DNA of 64,000 nt from Lachnospiraceae bacterium (GCA_017472605.1 JAFUPV010000070.1:27588-91587), one strand, 5' to 3'; positions 48,668-59,125 are shown, numbered from the stretch's first letter. Notes: generated by a model not told the origin, from the sequence alone. Numbers and translations: made by a program.

Positions 48668-51600
48668 TTGAAAGAAAGGATTCAACAGCTGGCACAGGGA
48701 ATCGTGCAGGTCGAAGTGCCGGATCTGACATTTTTTCCGGAAAATCTGAATAAGGACGTCCCGGTTGGTGCAGTGATCAGTCTGGAAGTCATGGTGAAAA
48801 GCAGAAACAAGATTCCTTTCAAGGGCTTTTTCTACTCAACCGACGAACGCGTCAAAGTGTGCACGCCAAACGCTGCCGGAATGACCGGAAGCGTATCCCT
48901 GGAGATCAGTACAAAAACCTGTGAGATCCGCGATGTAATTGCCGGATCTATCTGGATGGTAAGCAACGCCGGGGAAAAGCAGCTGCCCTTCCAGTTTACC
49001 GTAACCGGTTCCGACAGTTTTGAAAGCTGGCCGAAGACACTGCCGGATTTTGCTGAATATGCGAGAACCAACAGCAAAAAAGCGCTTCGGATCTTTCAGT
49101 CGCCTCATTTTGTCCGGATGCCTTTCATGGAAGATCCGGGAATTGCTGCAATCTACGATGGTGTGCGTGCCGGCGCCAGAGAGGAGCAGGCGCTGGAGGC
49201 TTTCCTGGTTGCCTGCCGGGCAAAGTCTGCGGTGACGTTTTCCGTGGACAAGATACGGGAAACCGTTGAACTGGAAGTGGATGAGAACGGAAGGGGAGAG
49301 CTCCATCTGTTTACAAACACCTGGGGAAATGTGAAGATCCGCGTGTTCACAGACATGGAATGGCTGAAAGCAGATAAGAGCGTGCTTACCGAAGCGGACT
49401 TTACGGAAAATGAGTCGGTGATTCCGTACCGGATTGTTTCCAAGTCCCTTCACAGTGGAAAGAACATTGGTGAGATTCTTCTGCGAAGCGATAACCAGTC
49501 CATTTCCGTGTTTGTTCAGGTAAACCGAAAATCAAAAGACAGCCAGCAGCCGCGTGGAAAAATGCCGAAAGAAATGACAGCCAATCTGTATCAGATGCTG
49601 CTGGAATATCTCAATGGTTCCTACGAGGAAGAAGTGATCCGTGCCACAATGGAGCGGACCATCGAAAATGCTGCAAAGAAATATCCGGGAGAGATTGGTC
49701 TGCATCTGCTTCGGGGATGGCTTCTTGTGGAAGCCGGTAAGAGAAAGGATGCAAGAGCAATCTTTGACTGGTGCCGTGACACCATAGCCCAGAAGCGCTC
49801 GGAGATTCCGGTTGTTTACTGCATTTTTCTCTATCTTGACAGCCGGGCAAGAAACGATCAGACAGTAACAGAGACAGCTAATAAAATCATACATAAATAT
49901 TACGAGGCGGTTCCCAGCCGCTGGATCGCTCTGCTGGAGCTGATGGCGGTCAACAAGGACCATGTAACCGATGAAGAGATGCTGGAGTTTCTGGAGGAGG
50001 TTCATGAAGCTTATGGAAGCAGCCCCTTCGTTTACGCGCTGGCGGCCCGCATTTACCGGAGAAATCCGGCTCTGATCGGCGGAAACACCATGTTTCCGAT
50101 TCTTGTGTTCCATTACATGATCAAATATGACTGCTGTCCAGATCTTCTGATTGAGCGTTTTTTGAGACAGATGGCAATGGTGCGCAGCGGAAGCAGCCTT
50201 CAGCTGACGCTGCTTCAGAAACTGTATCAGAAAAAAAAGAACGATCAGGTTCTGGCTGCAATCTGCAGTCAGCTCGTTCGTCAGGGTAAGACCGGCGAGA
50301 AATATTCCCACTGGTATGAGGAAGGAATCCGCCGTGAGATCCATCTGACCAGTCTCAACGACTACTATCTTGCATCGCTGCAGATCAATGAAAACAGCAG
50401 CCTGCCCATCGACATCCTGCTGTACTATTCCTATAAAAACGATCTGGACGACAGAACGCGCCAGAGTCTTTACAGCTATATACTTGCGAACTATGCGCCG
50501 GACAGCGAGATGTACCGTGCCTATGAAAACCAGATGAACCAGTTTGCAATCAGCCAGCTGCTGAGCGGAACCATCAATGCAGGTCTGGTGCGGCTTTACG
50601 AAAATGTGCTCAGTCCGGGACTTGTGGACCGTCGGTTAAGCCGTGTTCTTCCGGATCTTCTGTTTTCCAGACAGATTACCACGTCTCTGCCATATGCGGT
50701 AAAGCTGGTTGTCCGTTACCCGCAGCTGCGTCAGGAATGGTCTGTCCAGCTGGAAAACGGTGTTGCCTGTGTTCCGGTCTACACGGATAATGCGGCAATC
50801 CTGTTTGAGGATAAATATGGAAACCGCTACGCAGATCCTTCTTGCCGGTCGGAACAGCTGATGTACCAGCCGGAGCTTGTTGAGGCCTGCAGAAGACAGT
50901 CTCCCAATCAGCTGATGCTTTTGCTGGAAGAAACCTGTCTTCTTTACCACAAACCAATTCAGGATGACCGGATGTACGAGCAGGTACGTCAGCTTCTGTT
51001 AAACGGAGAACTGACCTCGTCCTATCGTCATCTTCTGGTCTGCCGAATGATTGACTACTGTTACGCATGCAGTCAAAAGACGAGGAGAAAAGAGGAGCCT
51101 CTTTCGCCTGCAATGGAAGAGGAGGCAACACAGTGGCTTCTTAGTCTTGATCTGCAGACGGTCAGCGGAGAAATGCGGACACGTGTGATCGAACTTTACA
51201 TCATGCGCGGCTGCATGAAAGAAGCCTTTCTTGCCGTCCGTCAGTACGGCTACAGCCGTATTCGTCTGCCGCTCCTGTTGAAGATGACAGTGCGCTACAT
51301 TACAGAATCCGTCTACGAGTACGATGAATTCATGATTCATCTTGGTCTTTTCCTGCTTCATAAGAAACAGTGGAATGAAGTTCTCCTTTCCTACATGTCC
51401 CAGTATTTCAACGGCACGACGGATACCATGCTTCAGCTTCTTCTGCTGACGCAGGAAACAAAAACGGAGAACGGAGATTTGTCTGAACGTGTCGTTGCCC
51501 AGATGATGTTTACCGGTAACTGGACAAGACTGAATGAAGCCTTTGCCATTTACCGCCAGAACGGACAGGTGACGGAACTGATCCAGAACGCCTATTTTGT

Positions 51601-52246
51601 TCTCAAATGTCACGAGTATCTTCAGGGAAAAGAGCCGATGACCCGTGAAAACATCCGTGTTGTGGAAGCGTCTGTGATGAAGGATACAGATAATCGTCTG
51701 CCGAAGTGCTATACCTTTGCACTGCTTCAGTACTACAGCACCCTCACGGTGCTGGAAGACAAACAGAAATATCTCTGCGAGCGTCTTGTGTATGGATTGT
51801 GTGCAAAAGAAATCTATCTTGGCTGCTTCCATGCGCTGGGACGGCACATCGAGATGCCCCACCAGATGGAAGGAAAGGTCATTGCCCAGCGAATCGGTCT
51901 GTCTGGAGGACAGGTATGGATGGAGGGAACGCTCTATCCACAGAATCGTCCGGTCAGCGAGCAGCTTCGGGAAATTTATCCTGGAATTTACACGGCAGCG
52001 TTTTTCCTGTTCACCGGTGAAACCATGGAACTGACCCTCTACCATGATGACGGTGTGGGAACGGTTCAGGGAGATTCGGTGACGCTTTCTGCCGGAAGCT
52101 GCTATGCAAGAAAAGACAGTCTGTATGACCAGCTGTGCCGTCTGATTGTTCTGAATCAGGATGGCGAACTGGAAGAATTAAAACGTCACTGTGCGCAGAC
52201 CGAACGTCAGAAACGGGTTGTAACCGACCTGTTCACGTTGATGTAA
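48668..52246 (+). CDS. Large DUF5717 family protein (1192 aa)
   Basis: The very long protein has an N-terminal beta-rich section (about 1-290, with two Ig-like domains such as SLEVMVKSRNKIPFKGFFYS). A long helical-repeat section follows (TPR/HEAT-like, 300-1050), then a C-terminal beta part. I recognise it as DUF5717, described mainly in Lachnospiraceae; function unknown. TTG 48668 is chosen over other starts because AAAAGGAGGTAGGAGAG precedes it. It leads an apparent operon with the DUF5716 and TPR-like genes. Confidence 0.75.
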   Translation: MKERIQQLAQGIVQVEVPDLTFFPENLNKDVPVGAVISLEVMVKSRNKIPFKGFFYSTDERVKVCTPNAAGMTGSVSLEISTKTCEIRDVIAGSIWMVSNAGEKQLPFQFTVTGSDSFESWPKTLPDFAEYARTNSKKALRIFQSPHFVRMPFMEDPGIAAIYDGVRAGAREEQALEAFLVACRAKSAVTFSVDKIRETVELEVDENGRGELHLFTNTWGNVKIRVFTDMEWLKADKSVLTEADFTENESVIPYRIVSKSLHSGKNIGEILLRSDNQSISVFVQVNRKSKDSQQPRGKMPKEMTANLYQMLLEYLNGSYEEEVIRATMERTIENAAKKYPGEIGLHLLRGWLLVEAGKRKDARAIFDWCRDTIAQKRSEIPVVYCIFLYLDSRARNDQTVTETANKIIHKYYEAVPSRWIALLELMAVNKDHVTDEEMLEFLEEVHEAYGSSPFVYALAARIYRRNPALIGGNTMFPILVFHYMIKYDCCPDLLIERFLRQMAMVRSGSSLQLTLLQKLYQKKKNDQVLAAICSQLVRQGKTGEKYSHWYEEGIRREIHLTSLNDYYLASLQINENSSLPIDILLYYSYKNDLDDRTRQSLYSYILANYAPDSEMYRAYENQMNQFAISQLLSGTINAGLVRLYENVLSPGLVDRRLSRVLPDLLFSRQITTSLPYAVKLVVRYPQLRQEWSVQLENGVACVPVYTDNAAILFEDKYGNRYADPSCRSEQLMYQPELVEACRRQSPNQLMLLLEETCLLYHKPIQDDRMYEQVRQLLLNGELTSSYRHLLVCRMIDYCYACSQKTRRKEEPLSPAMEEEATQWLLSLDLQTVSGEMRTRVIELYIMRGCMKEAFLAVRQYGYSRIRLPLLLKMTVRYITESVYEYDEFMIHLGLFLLHKKQWNEVLLSYMSQYFNGTTDTMLQLLLLTQETKTENGDLSERVVAQMMFTGNWTRLNEAFAIYRQNGQVTELIQNAYFVLKCHEYLQGKEPMTRENIRVVEASVMKDTDNRLPKCYTFALLQYYSTLTVLEDKQKYLCERLVYGLCAKEIYLGCFHALGRHIEMPHQMEGKVIAQRIGLSGGQVWMEGTLYPQNRPVSEQLREIYPGIYTAAFFLFTGETMELTLYHDDGVGTVQGDSVTLSAGSCYARKDSLYDQLCRLIVLNQDGELEELKRHCAQTERQKRVVTDLFTLM

Positions 52247-52276
52247 TCAGCAACAAATGATACAAGGAGTGAGAAG

Positions 52277-53545
52277 ATGGAAGGATTGATACTGGGAATT
52301 GATTTATGTGATGATTACTGCAAAGTCAGCGGGATCCGTCCGACCGATCTGGAACCAAAGGACATCGGATTTCCCCAGGCGGACGGCAGAACGATGATCC
52401 AGACAACTCTTGGAAAAAAGCGGGATGTAAATGAATGGCTGATGGGAAGAGAAGCCTATGAAACCGCGCTGATGGGAGACGGTGTCATCATAGATAAGCT
52501 GCTTTCCAGACTGGAAACCGGTCAGCAGGTGCAGATCGGTCAGATGGTATATTCGGCAAAGGAAATGATGACGGTCTTTCTTGGCCGCATGCTCGAGGCT
52601 GCCTACCGGGAACTGGGACAGAATACGGTACGGAAACTGGTAATCAGCATCCGCCGTGTTACGGTTGATGTAATGGAAGCGCTGTTTGCATGTGCAAAGG
52701 AACTGGGACTGGAGCGAAGCCAGGTGCGTGTAATCAGTCATACAGAGGCTTTTCTTTACTATGTGCTTTCTCAGAAAAAAGACTACTGGGCCAATGAAAG
52801 CATCCTCTTCGACTGGTCCGGCAATGAACTTCACTACTATGAAATGAATGTGGCAAGAGGGGGAAGACCCCATGTTGTCCATGTGACTCACAAAGTGCTT
52901 GAGACCGATTTTTCCTGCGAGAATGTCAATGAGGAACGCCGTCAGAAAGTTGCTGATAATCTCCTCTGTGCCCACGCGGAGCGTCTGATGAACCGGAAGA
53001 TCATTTCTTCCGTTCTGCTCAGCGGAAAGGGACTGGAAAACTGTCAGAGCTGGGGAAGCAAAGCGTTTCTTCAGAAGGTATGCACCCGCAGACGTGTCTA
53101 TGTGGAGGCTAGTGTGTTCTCAAGAGGCGGGGTGGTAATCGGAGCAGACGATCTGGCGAGAACCACGGCTTTTCCTTACACGATCATCTGCGAAGGAAGA
53201 ATTCAGGCGTCAATTAAAATTGAAACCGGAAGAAGAACGGAACCGGAGGTAACCCTTGCACACAAGGGAAGCTGCTGGTATGACGTATACAGTGTAAATG
53301 ATTTTATACTGGATGAGAGTGATTCCATTGAAATTAAAGTGGAGCTGTCAAAAGGAAAGCTTTCACGAAGCGTGAACATTCCGCTTGACAATTTCCCAAA
53401 ACGTCCGCCGCGGACAACGAGAGTGCGGATCATTCTCAAGTTTGTCTCTGAGAACGAAGCAGCGATTCAGATCATCGATCAGGGCTTTGGCGATCTGTTC
53501 CCGGCAACGGGGGCAGTGAAGCGGAGCAAGATCATGTTACAGTAG
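52277..53545 (+). CDS. DUF5716 family actin-like/Hsp70-like protein
   Basis: The 422-aa protein has an actin-like ATPase outline: ILGIDLCDDYCKVSGI (phosphate 1 region), ISHTEAFLYYVLSQKK, ESILFDWSGNELHYYEM (phosphate 2 region), SSVLLSGKGLENC (adenosine region). A C-terminal beta-rich domain (from about 300) follows as in Hsp70-type proteins. DUF5716 always travels with DUF5717 to my knowledge. Nucleotide binding is inferred. AAGGAGTGAGAAG precedes the ATG. Confidence 0.75.
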   Translation: MEGLILGIDLCDDYCKVSGIRPTDLEPKDIGFPQADGRTMIQTTLGKKRDVNEWLMGREAYETALMGDGVIIDKLLSRLETGQQVQIGQMVYSAKEMMTVFLGRMLEAAYRELGQNTVRKLVISIRRVTVDVMEALFACAKELGLERSQVRVISHTEAFLYYVLSQKKDYWANESILFDWSGNELHYYEMNVARGGRPHVVHVTHKVLETDFSCENVNEERRQKVADNLLCAHAERLMNRKIISSVLLSGKGLENCQSWGSKAFLQKVCTRRRVYVEASVFSRGGVVIGADDLARTTAFPYTIICEGRIQASIKIETGRRTEPEVTLAHKGSCWYDVYSVNDFILDESDSIEIKVELSKGKLSRSVNIPLDNFPKRPPRTTRVRIILKFVSENEAAIQIIDQGFGDLFPATGAVKRSKIMLQ

Positions 53546-53556
53546 GAAGGAGAACC

Positions 53557-54369
53557 ATGGGACAGTATATTCATTGCAAAGCAGTAGCGGTGCATCCATA
53601 CTATGTCAGTGAGCTTGATATCCGGCTGTTTACAGCAGAGGAACTCTGCTACTACATTTACCATAACATCGCGTTGATCGATGATGATTTCATCAGCGCC
53701 GAGCTGCTGACCTTTCTTCGAAAGGAAGTAAAGATGCCGGAGCTGGCGGATAAGATCGAGCGATACCATAATTCTGCTGCCGATCTGGATGGAATTCTTG
53801 TGATGATCCTGCGTGATGTGGATTACTACTCCGATCTGGAAGTGACCCGTTTTCAGGATCGTCTTGCCAGACTGCGCAAGCAGAACCATTTGGAACGAAC
53901 CAGAGAAAAGGCAGACCAGCTGTTTGCGCAGAAGCGCTTTGAACGTGCGATCCGCGAATACAGCGAAATCATTACCAGCAAGAGAGATATGCGTCTGAAG
54001 CCCTTTTTCTATGCGCAGGTTCTTCAGCACATGGGAGCTGCTTACATGCAGCTTGGTCTTGCGGACGAGGCGCTGGAATGTCTGGAGGTTGCGTATCAGG
54101 AATCGCCGGAACCGTTCCTGCTGAAACAGATTTTCTTTGTAGCGATGGAGACAGGAAAGCCCTATTCCAGACTGCTTGAGCAGGTGGATGCAGTTCAGCT
54201 GACTCAGTGGCAGCAGAATTTCCTGGATGTGCAAAACCGTCATCTGGCAGCCATTGAATCCGATGAGAGTCAGCTGATTTTCTATGAAGAGGAAGAAGCA
54301 CGGGCAAAGTCTCTGGAGCTTTACCTGGAAGAGGAAAAGCGGAAATACCGGACAATGGTAATGCGCTAG
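53557..54369 (+). CDS. TPR-like helical-repeat protein, third gene of the DUF5717/DUF5716 operon
   Basis: The 270-aa protein has an N-terminal segment (SELDIRLFTAEELCYYIYHN) and a long coiled region. TPR-like repeats follow (AEYADQLFAQKRFERAI-type at about 128-150; HMGAAYMQLGLADEALECL). It ends in a highly charged helix (EEEEARAKSLELYLEEEKRKY). It follows DUF5716 by 11 bp with GGAAGGAG upstream. It probably bridges or scaffolds the other two proteins; function unknown. Confidence 0.7.
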   Translation: MGQYIHCKAVAVHPYYVSELDIRLFTAEELCYYIYHNIALIDDDFISAELLTFLRKEVKMPELADKIERYHNSAADLDGILVMILRDVDYYSDLEVTRFQDRLARLRKQNHLERTREKADQLFAQKRFERAIREYSEIITSKRDMRLKPFFYAQVLQHMGAAYMQLGLADEALECLEVAYQESPEPFLLKQIFFVAMETGKPYSRLLEQVDAVQLTQWQQNFLDVQNRHLAAIESDESQLIFYEEEEARAKSLELYLEEEKRKYRTMVMR

Positions 54370-54385
54370 GATCTGAAAAAAATGC

Positions 54386-54743
54386 TTGACAAAAAGAGAC
54401 TTCTTGATTATGCTAGATTGTGTTGAAATACACGGAATCCGTGTTAAAGAATAATGGTTATGAAGAAGAGGAGTATGGTCGATACCGCCCCTACAGAGAG
54501 GATCTACAAGGCAGAAATGCCGGGCTGGAAGAGATCCGGGCAGAGCCGGTCAGAAGGTAGCTTCGGAACTGAAATGCTGAACGGGCGGGAAACCGCAGTA
54601 AGCGTTTCCGGGCATTTCCCGTTACAGAAACAGACAGTGCAGCTGTTGGCAGAGGACTCCGGCGACCGGGGTCGAAAAAAGGTGGTACCGCGTAAATGAC
54701 GCCCTTTGTGTAACCGTTTTGGTTATGCAAGGGGCTTTTTTTT
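54386..54743 (+). promoter_or_regulatory. T-box riboswitch and promoter of valS
   Basis: A promoter (TTGACA 54386-54391, TATGCT 54409-54414, 17-bp spacer) starts a leader of about 320 nt. The T-box sequence AAAGGTGGTACCGCGT lies at 54678-54693. A terminator stem (GCCCTTTG...CAAGGGGC, 54701-54735) is followed by T8. AGTA with a nearby GTC (54478-54480) in the first stem fits a Val specifier codon, though the specifier assignment is tentative. Uncharged tRNA-Val would stabilise the antiterminator and allow valS transcription. Confidence 0.88.
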
Positions 54744-54774
54744 CGCAAGCAGCGAGTCGTCGAGGGCGCCTGCA

Positions 54775-54806
54775 CACCCGTTCCGGTGACAGGTTCGGTC
54801 GAATTT
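54775..54806. repeat. Dispersed palindromic repeat, degenerate copy 3
   Basis: ACCCGTTCCGGTGACAGGTT followed by CGGTCGAATT resembles the repeat at 63604-63634 (ACGTGCCAGTGACACGTTCG then GTCAGAATT) with several substitutions that weaken the palindrome. It lies 32 bp after the T-box terminator. Confidence 0.55.
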
Positions 54807-54864
54807 TCATGGAATGACTGATGGGTTACCGATGCAATACCGCCAGGATGGAGGAGAATATTTT

Positions 54865-57516
54865 ATGAAAGAACTGGAAAAGAACTACAGTCCTTCTGAG
54901 ATTGAGGGACGCCTGTATGACAAGTGGATGGAAAAGAATTACTTCCATGCCGAGCCGAATCCGAACAAGAAACCGTTTACCATTGTAATGCCGCCGCCAA
55001 ACATCACCGGTCAGCTGCACATGGGTCACGCGCTGGACAACACCATGCAGGATATCCTGATCCGTTACAAGAGAATGGCAGGCTATGAAGCGCTGTGGCA
55101 GCCTGGTACGGACCATGCGGCAATTGCAACGGAGGTGAAAGTAATTAACAGCCTGAAGGAGAGAGGAATCGATAAGGCTGACCTGACAAGAGAAGAGTTC
55201 CTGAAATATGCCTGGGAGTGGAAGGATGAGTACGGCAGCCGGATTGTAAATCAGCTGAAGAAGCTTGGTTCTTCTGCGGACTGGGAGCGTGAGCGCTTCA
55301 CCATGGACGAGGGATACTCTGAAGCTGTTAAGGAAGTGTTTATCCGTCTCTATGAAAAAGGTTACATTTACAAGGGATCCCGCATCATCAACTGGTGCCC
55401 GGTATGTAAAACTTCCATTTCCGATGCCGAGGTAGAACATGAGGAGCAGGCAGGCTTTTTCTGGCATATTAAGTATCCGGTAGTTGGTGAGGAGGGCAAG
55501 TATGTTGAGGTTGCGACCACCAGACCGGAGACGATGCTTGGCGATACGGCAGTAGCGGTAAACCCGGAGGATGAGCGATATCAGGATCTGATTGGTAAGA
55601 CACTGCTGCTTCCAATCGTAAACAGAGAAATCCCGGTTGTTGCCGATTCCTATGTTGACAAGGAGTTTGGAACCGGATGTGTTAAGATTACACCGGCCCA
55701 TGATCCCAACGATTTTGAGGTTGGAAAGCGTCACAATCTGCCTGAAATCAATGTGATGAACGATGATGCCACCATCAATTCCCTTGGCGGAGAATATGCA
55801 GGCATGGATCGTTATGAAGCAAGAAAAGCCATTGTTGCGAAACTGGAAGAGCTTGGACTTCTGGTTAAGGTTGAGCCTCACTCCCATAACGTAGGAACTC
55901 ATGACCGCTGCAAGACGACTGTTGAGCCGATGGTTAAGCCGCAGTGGTTTGTAAAAATGGACGAGATGGCAAAGCCGGCAATCGCTGCTCTGAAGGAAGG
56001 ACGGCTGAAATTCGTTCCGGAAAGCTTTGGAAAGACTTACATGCACTGGCTGGAGGGAATTCGTGACTGGTGTATCTCCAGACAGCTCTGGTGGGGACAC
56101 CGGATTCCGGCTTACTATTGCGAGAAGTGCGGCAAGATGATCGTTGCGCGTTCCATGCCGGAGGTATGTCCGGAATGTGGCTGCAGCCATTTTACTCAGG
56201 ATGAAGATACGCTGGATACCTGGTTCTCCTCCGCACTGTGGCCGTTCTCAACTCTTGGCTGGCCCAACGAGACAGAGGAGATGAAATATTTCTATCCGAC
56301 GGACGTTCTGGTAACCGGTTATGATATCATTTTCTTCTGGGTAATCCGCATGGTGTTCTCCGGTCTGGAACAGACAGGAAAGGAGCCGTTCCACACGGTT
56401 CTGATCCATGGTCTGGTAAGAGACTCCCAGGGAAGAAAGATGAGCAAGTCCCTTGGAAACGGCATTGATCCTCTGGAGGTAATCGATAAATATGGAGCAG
56501 ACGCTCTGCGTATGACGCTGATTACCGGCAACGCGCCTGGCAATGACATGCGTTTCTACTGGGAGCGTGTAGAGGCATCCAGAAACTTCGCAAACAAGAT
56601 CTGGAACGCGTCCCGTTTCATCATGATGAATGTGGAAAAAGCAGACGCTTCTGCCGTAGCGGCAGTTACCGAAGCAGATCTGACGGCAGCAGATCGCTGG
56701 ATCGTAGCCAAAGCAAACCAGCTGTCAAAGGATGTAACAGAGAATCTGGATAAATATGAGCTGGGAATTGCGCTTCAGAAGGTATATGACTTTGTATGGG
56801 AAGAGTTCTGTGACTGGTATATTGAGATGGTAAAGCCGCGTCTGTGGGATGATGCAAACACAACAAAGGCGGCTGCAATCTGGACACTGAAGACGGTTCT
56901 GATCCAGTCTCTCAAGCTTCTTCATCCGTTCATTCCGTTTATCACCGAGGAAATCTTCTGCAATCTTCAGGATGAAGAAGAGAGCATCATGGTATCCAGC
57001 TGGCCGGAGTATAAGGAAGCATGGAACTTTGCAAAGGAAGAGCAGTCTGTAGAGATGATCAAGGAAGCGGTTCGTGCGATTCGTACGGTTCGCACCTCCA
57101 TGAACGTTCCGCCCAGTAAGAAGGCAACGGTATATGTTGTATCTGAGGACGAAACGGTTCGCAGCATTTTCGAGCACTCGAAGGTATTCTTTGCAACACT
57201 TGGCTCCGCAAGCGAAGTAATCATCCAGTCCGACAAGACCGGTATTGCTGATGATGCGGTGTCTGCCGTTACTGCTGCAGCGACCATGTTCCTGCCGTTT
57301 GCTGAGCTGGTTGACATCGCCAAGGAGATTGAGCGTCTGGAGAAAGAAGAAAAGCGTCTTGCCGGTGAGCTGAAGCGTTCCAACGCCATGCTTTCCAATG
57401 AGAAGTTTGTAAGCAAAGCTCCGGCTGCGAAGATCGCTGAGGAGAAGGAGAAACTTGCAAAATATGAAGCAACCATGGCTCAGGTACAGGAGAGACTGGC
57501 TGCGCTTCGGAAATAA
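54865..57516 (+). CDS. valS: Valine--tRNA ligase
   Basis: This enzyme attaches valine to tRNA-Val. The 883-aa class I synthetase has its HIGH-type motif HMGH at residues 52-55 ([16 protein letters not shown]). The editing domain follows ([27 protein letters not shown]), then KMSKS at 525-529, an anticodon-binding domain and a C-terminal coiled coil (about 815-883) typical of ValRS. ATG 54865 is chosen over 54814 because GGAGGAGAATATTTT precedes it and the protein begins in the usual place ([10 protein letters not shown]). Controlled by the upstream T-box. Confidence 0.97.
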   Translation: MKELEKNYSPSEIEGRLYDKWMEKNYFHAEPNPNKKPFTIVMPPPNITGQLHMGHALDNTMQDILIRYKRMAGYEALWQPGTDHAAIATEVKVINSLKERGIDKADLTREEFLKYAWEWKDEYGSRIVNQLKKLGSSADWERERFTMDEGYSEAVKEVFIRLYEKGYIYKGSRIINWCPVCKTSISDAEVEHEEQAGFFWHIKYPVVGEEGKYVEVATTRPETMLGDTAVAVNPEDERYQDLIGKTLLLPIVNREIPVVADSYVDKEFGTGCVKITPAHDPNDFEVGKRHNLPEINVMNDDATINSLGGEYAGMDRYEARKAIVAKLEELGLLVKVEPHSHNVGTHDRCKTTVEPMVKPQWFVKMDEMAKPAIAALKEGRLKFVPESFGKTYMHWLEGIRDWCISRQLWWGHRIPAYYCEKCGKMIVARSMPEVCPECGCSHFTQDEDTLDTWFSSALWPFSTLGWPNETEEMKYFYPTDVLVTGYDIIFFWVIRMVFSGLEQTGKEPFHTVLIHGLVRDSQGRKMSKSLGNGIDPLEVIDKYGADALRMTLITGNAPGNDMRFYWERVEASRNFANKIWNASRFIMMNVEKADASAVAAVTEADLTAADRWIVAKANQLSKDVTENLDKYELGIALQKVYDFVWEEFCDWYIEMVKPRLWDDANTTKAAAIWTLKTVLIQSLKLLHPFIPFITEEIFCNLQDEEESIMVSSWPEYKEAWNFAKEEQSVEMIKEAVRAIRTVRTSMNVPPSKKATVYVVSEDETVRSIFEHSKVFFATLGSASEVIIQSDKTGIADDAVSAVTAAATMFLPFAELVDIAKEIERLEKEEKRLAGELKRSNAMLSNEKFVSKAPAAKIAEEKEKLAKYEATMAQVQERLAALRK

Positions 57517-57540
57517 ATTTCATTTATTCAATTGTAATGC

Positions 57541-57571
57541 AGAAAAGTCCCGGCTTGGCCGGGACTTTTCT
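57541..57571. terminator. Bidirectional terminator between valS and the methyltransferase gene
   Basis: A perfect 14-bp stem (57541-57554 with 57558-57571) has a 3-nt loop. AAAAG/CTTTT at the base serves both convergent genes. Confidence 0.85.
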
Positions 57572-57574
57572 GTG

Positions 57575-58717
57575 TTACTCAATCAGTTTCGGAAGCGTTA
57601 AGGAAACGCCAAGTTCCTGCATGAGGCGGTCTGTTTCCGGCGAGCGCGGTTTCTTTGTACCGCTGCGGACAGCGCGGATGAGGAGGTTTTTTGGTGTATG
57701 CTCCATGTCAATGAATTCCAGAATCTGGGTGCGGTAGCCCTGTTCTTCCAGGAGGCTGGCACGCAGGCCGTCGGTAAGCAGCGCACTAATCCGCTCTTTA
57801 AGGATACCGTAGTCAAGGACTGGGGAGAGGAGCTCGCTTTTGATCTGCTTGTTCAGTTCATGCTGACAGCAGGGGACGCTGAGGATGACTTTTGCCCCCC
57901 AGTGAACGGCCTTTGCAAGCGCGTAGTCAGTGGCAGTATCACACGCATGGAGCGTAACCATCATGTCGATCTGGTCACATGCATCGTAGAAAGCAACGTC
58001 TCCGCAGAGAAATTCCAGATTATCATAGCCATATTTCTCGGCAAGCTGACTGCAGCGACGAATGACATCTTCTTTTAAGTCAAGACCGGTGACACGGATG
58101 TCATAACCTTTCAGTTCATGAAGATAGTAATACATGGCAAAGGTCAGATAGGATTTTCCGCAGCCAAAATCCAGAATGCGGAGCTGCCGGTCCTTTGGAA
58201 GACTGGGAAGAATGTCTTCAATAAACTCCAGGAACCGATTGATCTGCCGAAATTTGTCGTAGTGGGAATGGACAATGTGTCCGTCTGCTGTCATGACACC
58301 AAGATCAATCAGAAAAGGAACCGGTATTCCTTCTTCCAGGATGTAATTCTTTTTCCGGTTATGATCAAGGGAGATTTTAGCAGGCGCAGAAGCCTGCTTT
58401 TTCTTTTTCTTAACAGTAATCGTTCCTTTTCGGTTAGCAAGGATCGTACCGATTTGGGCAGCTGTTTCCACCTGCCCCTGAAGAAAACGCTCCGGAATCT
58501 GTTTCAGCAGATAGGAGCAGGCTTCTTCGGCAGTCAGGTTTTTATGGAATACCTGGGTTTTTGTAAATTCTTCCATTTGAAAAACAAGTTCTCCACGGTG
58601 CATCAGCGGTCGCATGCGGAGTTTCTGAATTCCGTTTTTGTCAACCGGTTTACTTAACGTGAGGGACAAAAGCTGATCCGTCAATGATTGTTCCAATAAT
58701 TGATTTAATTCGTTCAT
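57575..58717 (-). CDS. Class I SAM-dependent methyltransferase
   Basis: The 380-aa protein has an N-terminal domain (1-120) with a run of five lysines (103-107). A Rossmann methyltransferase core follows with motif I DFGCGKSYL (183-191), GLDLKEDVIRRC (motif II) and CCQHELNKQ later. The combination of a SPCC-Q-like segment and basic linker suggests a nucleic-acid (rRNA or tRNA) substrate, not proven. It is convergent with valS and shares its terminator. Confidence 0.8.
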   Translation of the reverse strand: MNELNQLLEQSLTDQLLSLTLSKPVDKNGIQKLRMRPLMHRGELVFQMEEFTKTQVFHKNLTAEEACSYLLKQIPERFLQGQVETAAQIGTILANRKGTITVKKKKKQASAPAKISLDHNRKKNYILEEGIPVPFLIDLGVMTADGHIVHSHYDKFRQINRFLEFIEDILPSLPKDRQLRILDFGCGKSYLTFAMYYYLHELKGYDIRVTGLDLKEDVIRRCSQLAEKYGYDNLEFLCGDVAFYDACDQIDMMVTLHACDTATDYALAKAVHWGAKVILSVPCCQHELNKQIKSELLSPVLDYGILKERISALLTDGLRASLLEEQGYRTQILEFIDMEHTPKNLLIRAVRSGTKKPRSPETDRLMQELGVSLTLPKLIE

Positions 58718-58819
58718 GATTCAAAATCCTTTACCTATTCTGCAAGCAACTGATTTCCGCTCCATCGCCAGACACCAGCTTCCGCAAGCCAGGTTTTCGC
58801 GCCTTACAGAAATACATGC

Positions 58820-58848
58820 TTGTTATTTTCCGCATATCAAGTTATAAT
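58820..58848 (+). promoter_or_regulatory. Promoter upstream of the tandem 99-bp repeat
   Basis: TTGTTA (58820-58825) and TATAAT (58843-58848) are 17 bp apart. A transcript would begin just before the first repeat unit and run through both into the ATP-grasp gene, giving a leader of about 270 nt. Confidence 0.6.
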
Positions 58849-58854
58849 CTATCT

Positions 58855-59059
58855 TACCGGAAGGAAATCAAGCGGCTGCGCAGCAGACATTTGATTTCAC
58901 CCGGTAAGATAACGACAGACCGTCAGGTCTGGAGTCTGTGCGCAAGCACAGGATACCGGAAGGAAATCAAGCGGCTGCGCAGCAGACATTTGATTTCACC
59001 CGGTAAGATAACGACAGACCGTCAGGTCTGGAGTCTGTGCGCAAGCACAGGATACCGGA
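58855..59059 (+). repeat. Two perfect 99-bp tandem repeats of a hairpin-rich unit
   Basis: Units at 58855-58953 and 58954-59052 are identical, followed by a 7-bp partial third (TACCGGA). Each unit folds well on paper. TACCGG pairs with CCGGTA and GAAATCAA with TTGATTTC. AGACC pairs with GGTCT, and CTGTGC with GCACAG. A reading frame passes through both but has no ribosome-binding site. The perfect identity implies a recent duplication. It occupies the leader of the ATP-grasp gene. Confidence 0.88.
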
Positions 59060-59125
59060 GACGGTACTCTTATCATATAGTAGAAAGCGGATAAAATCAA
59101 GTCTTACCGTCAGAAAAGGACATTT

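Noticed and set aside
50999-52045. 348-codon minus-strand frame inside the DUF5717 gene
   Set aside because: Low-complexity shadow with no domain or start signal.
54826-56190. 454-codon open frame on the minus strand, antisense to valS
   Set aside because: It lies fully within valS, has no ribosome-binding site or recognisable domain, and is a codon-bias shadow.
58855-59059. CRISPR array
   Set aside because: Two identical 99-bp units with no spacers and no cas genes.
58816-59094. Open frame through the 99-bp tandem repeats (repeat protein)
   Set aside because: The unit length divisible by three keeps a frame open by chance; no ribosome-binding site, and hairpin structure explains the sequence better.
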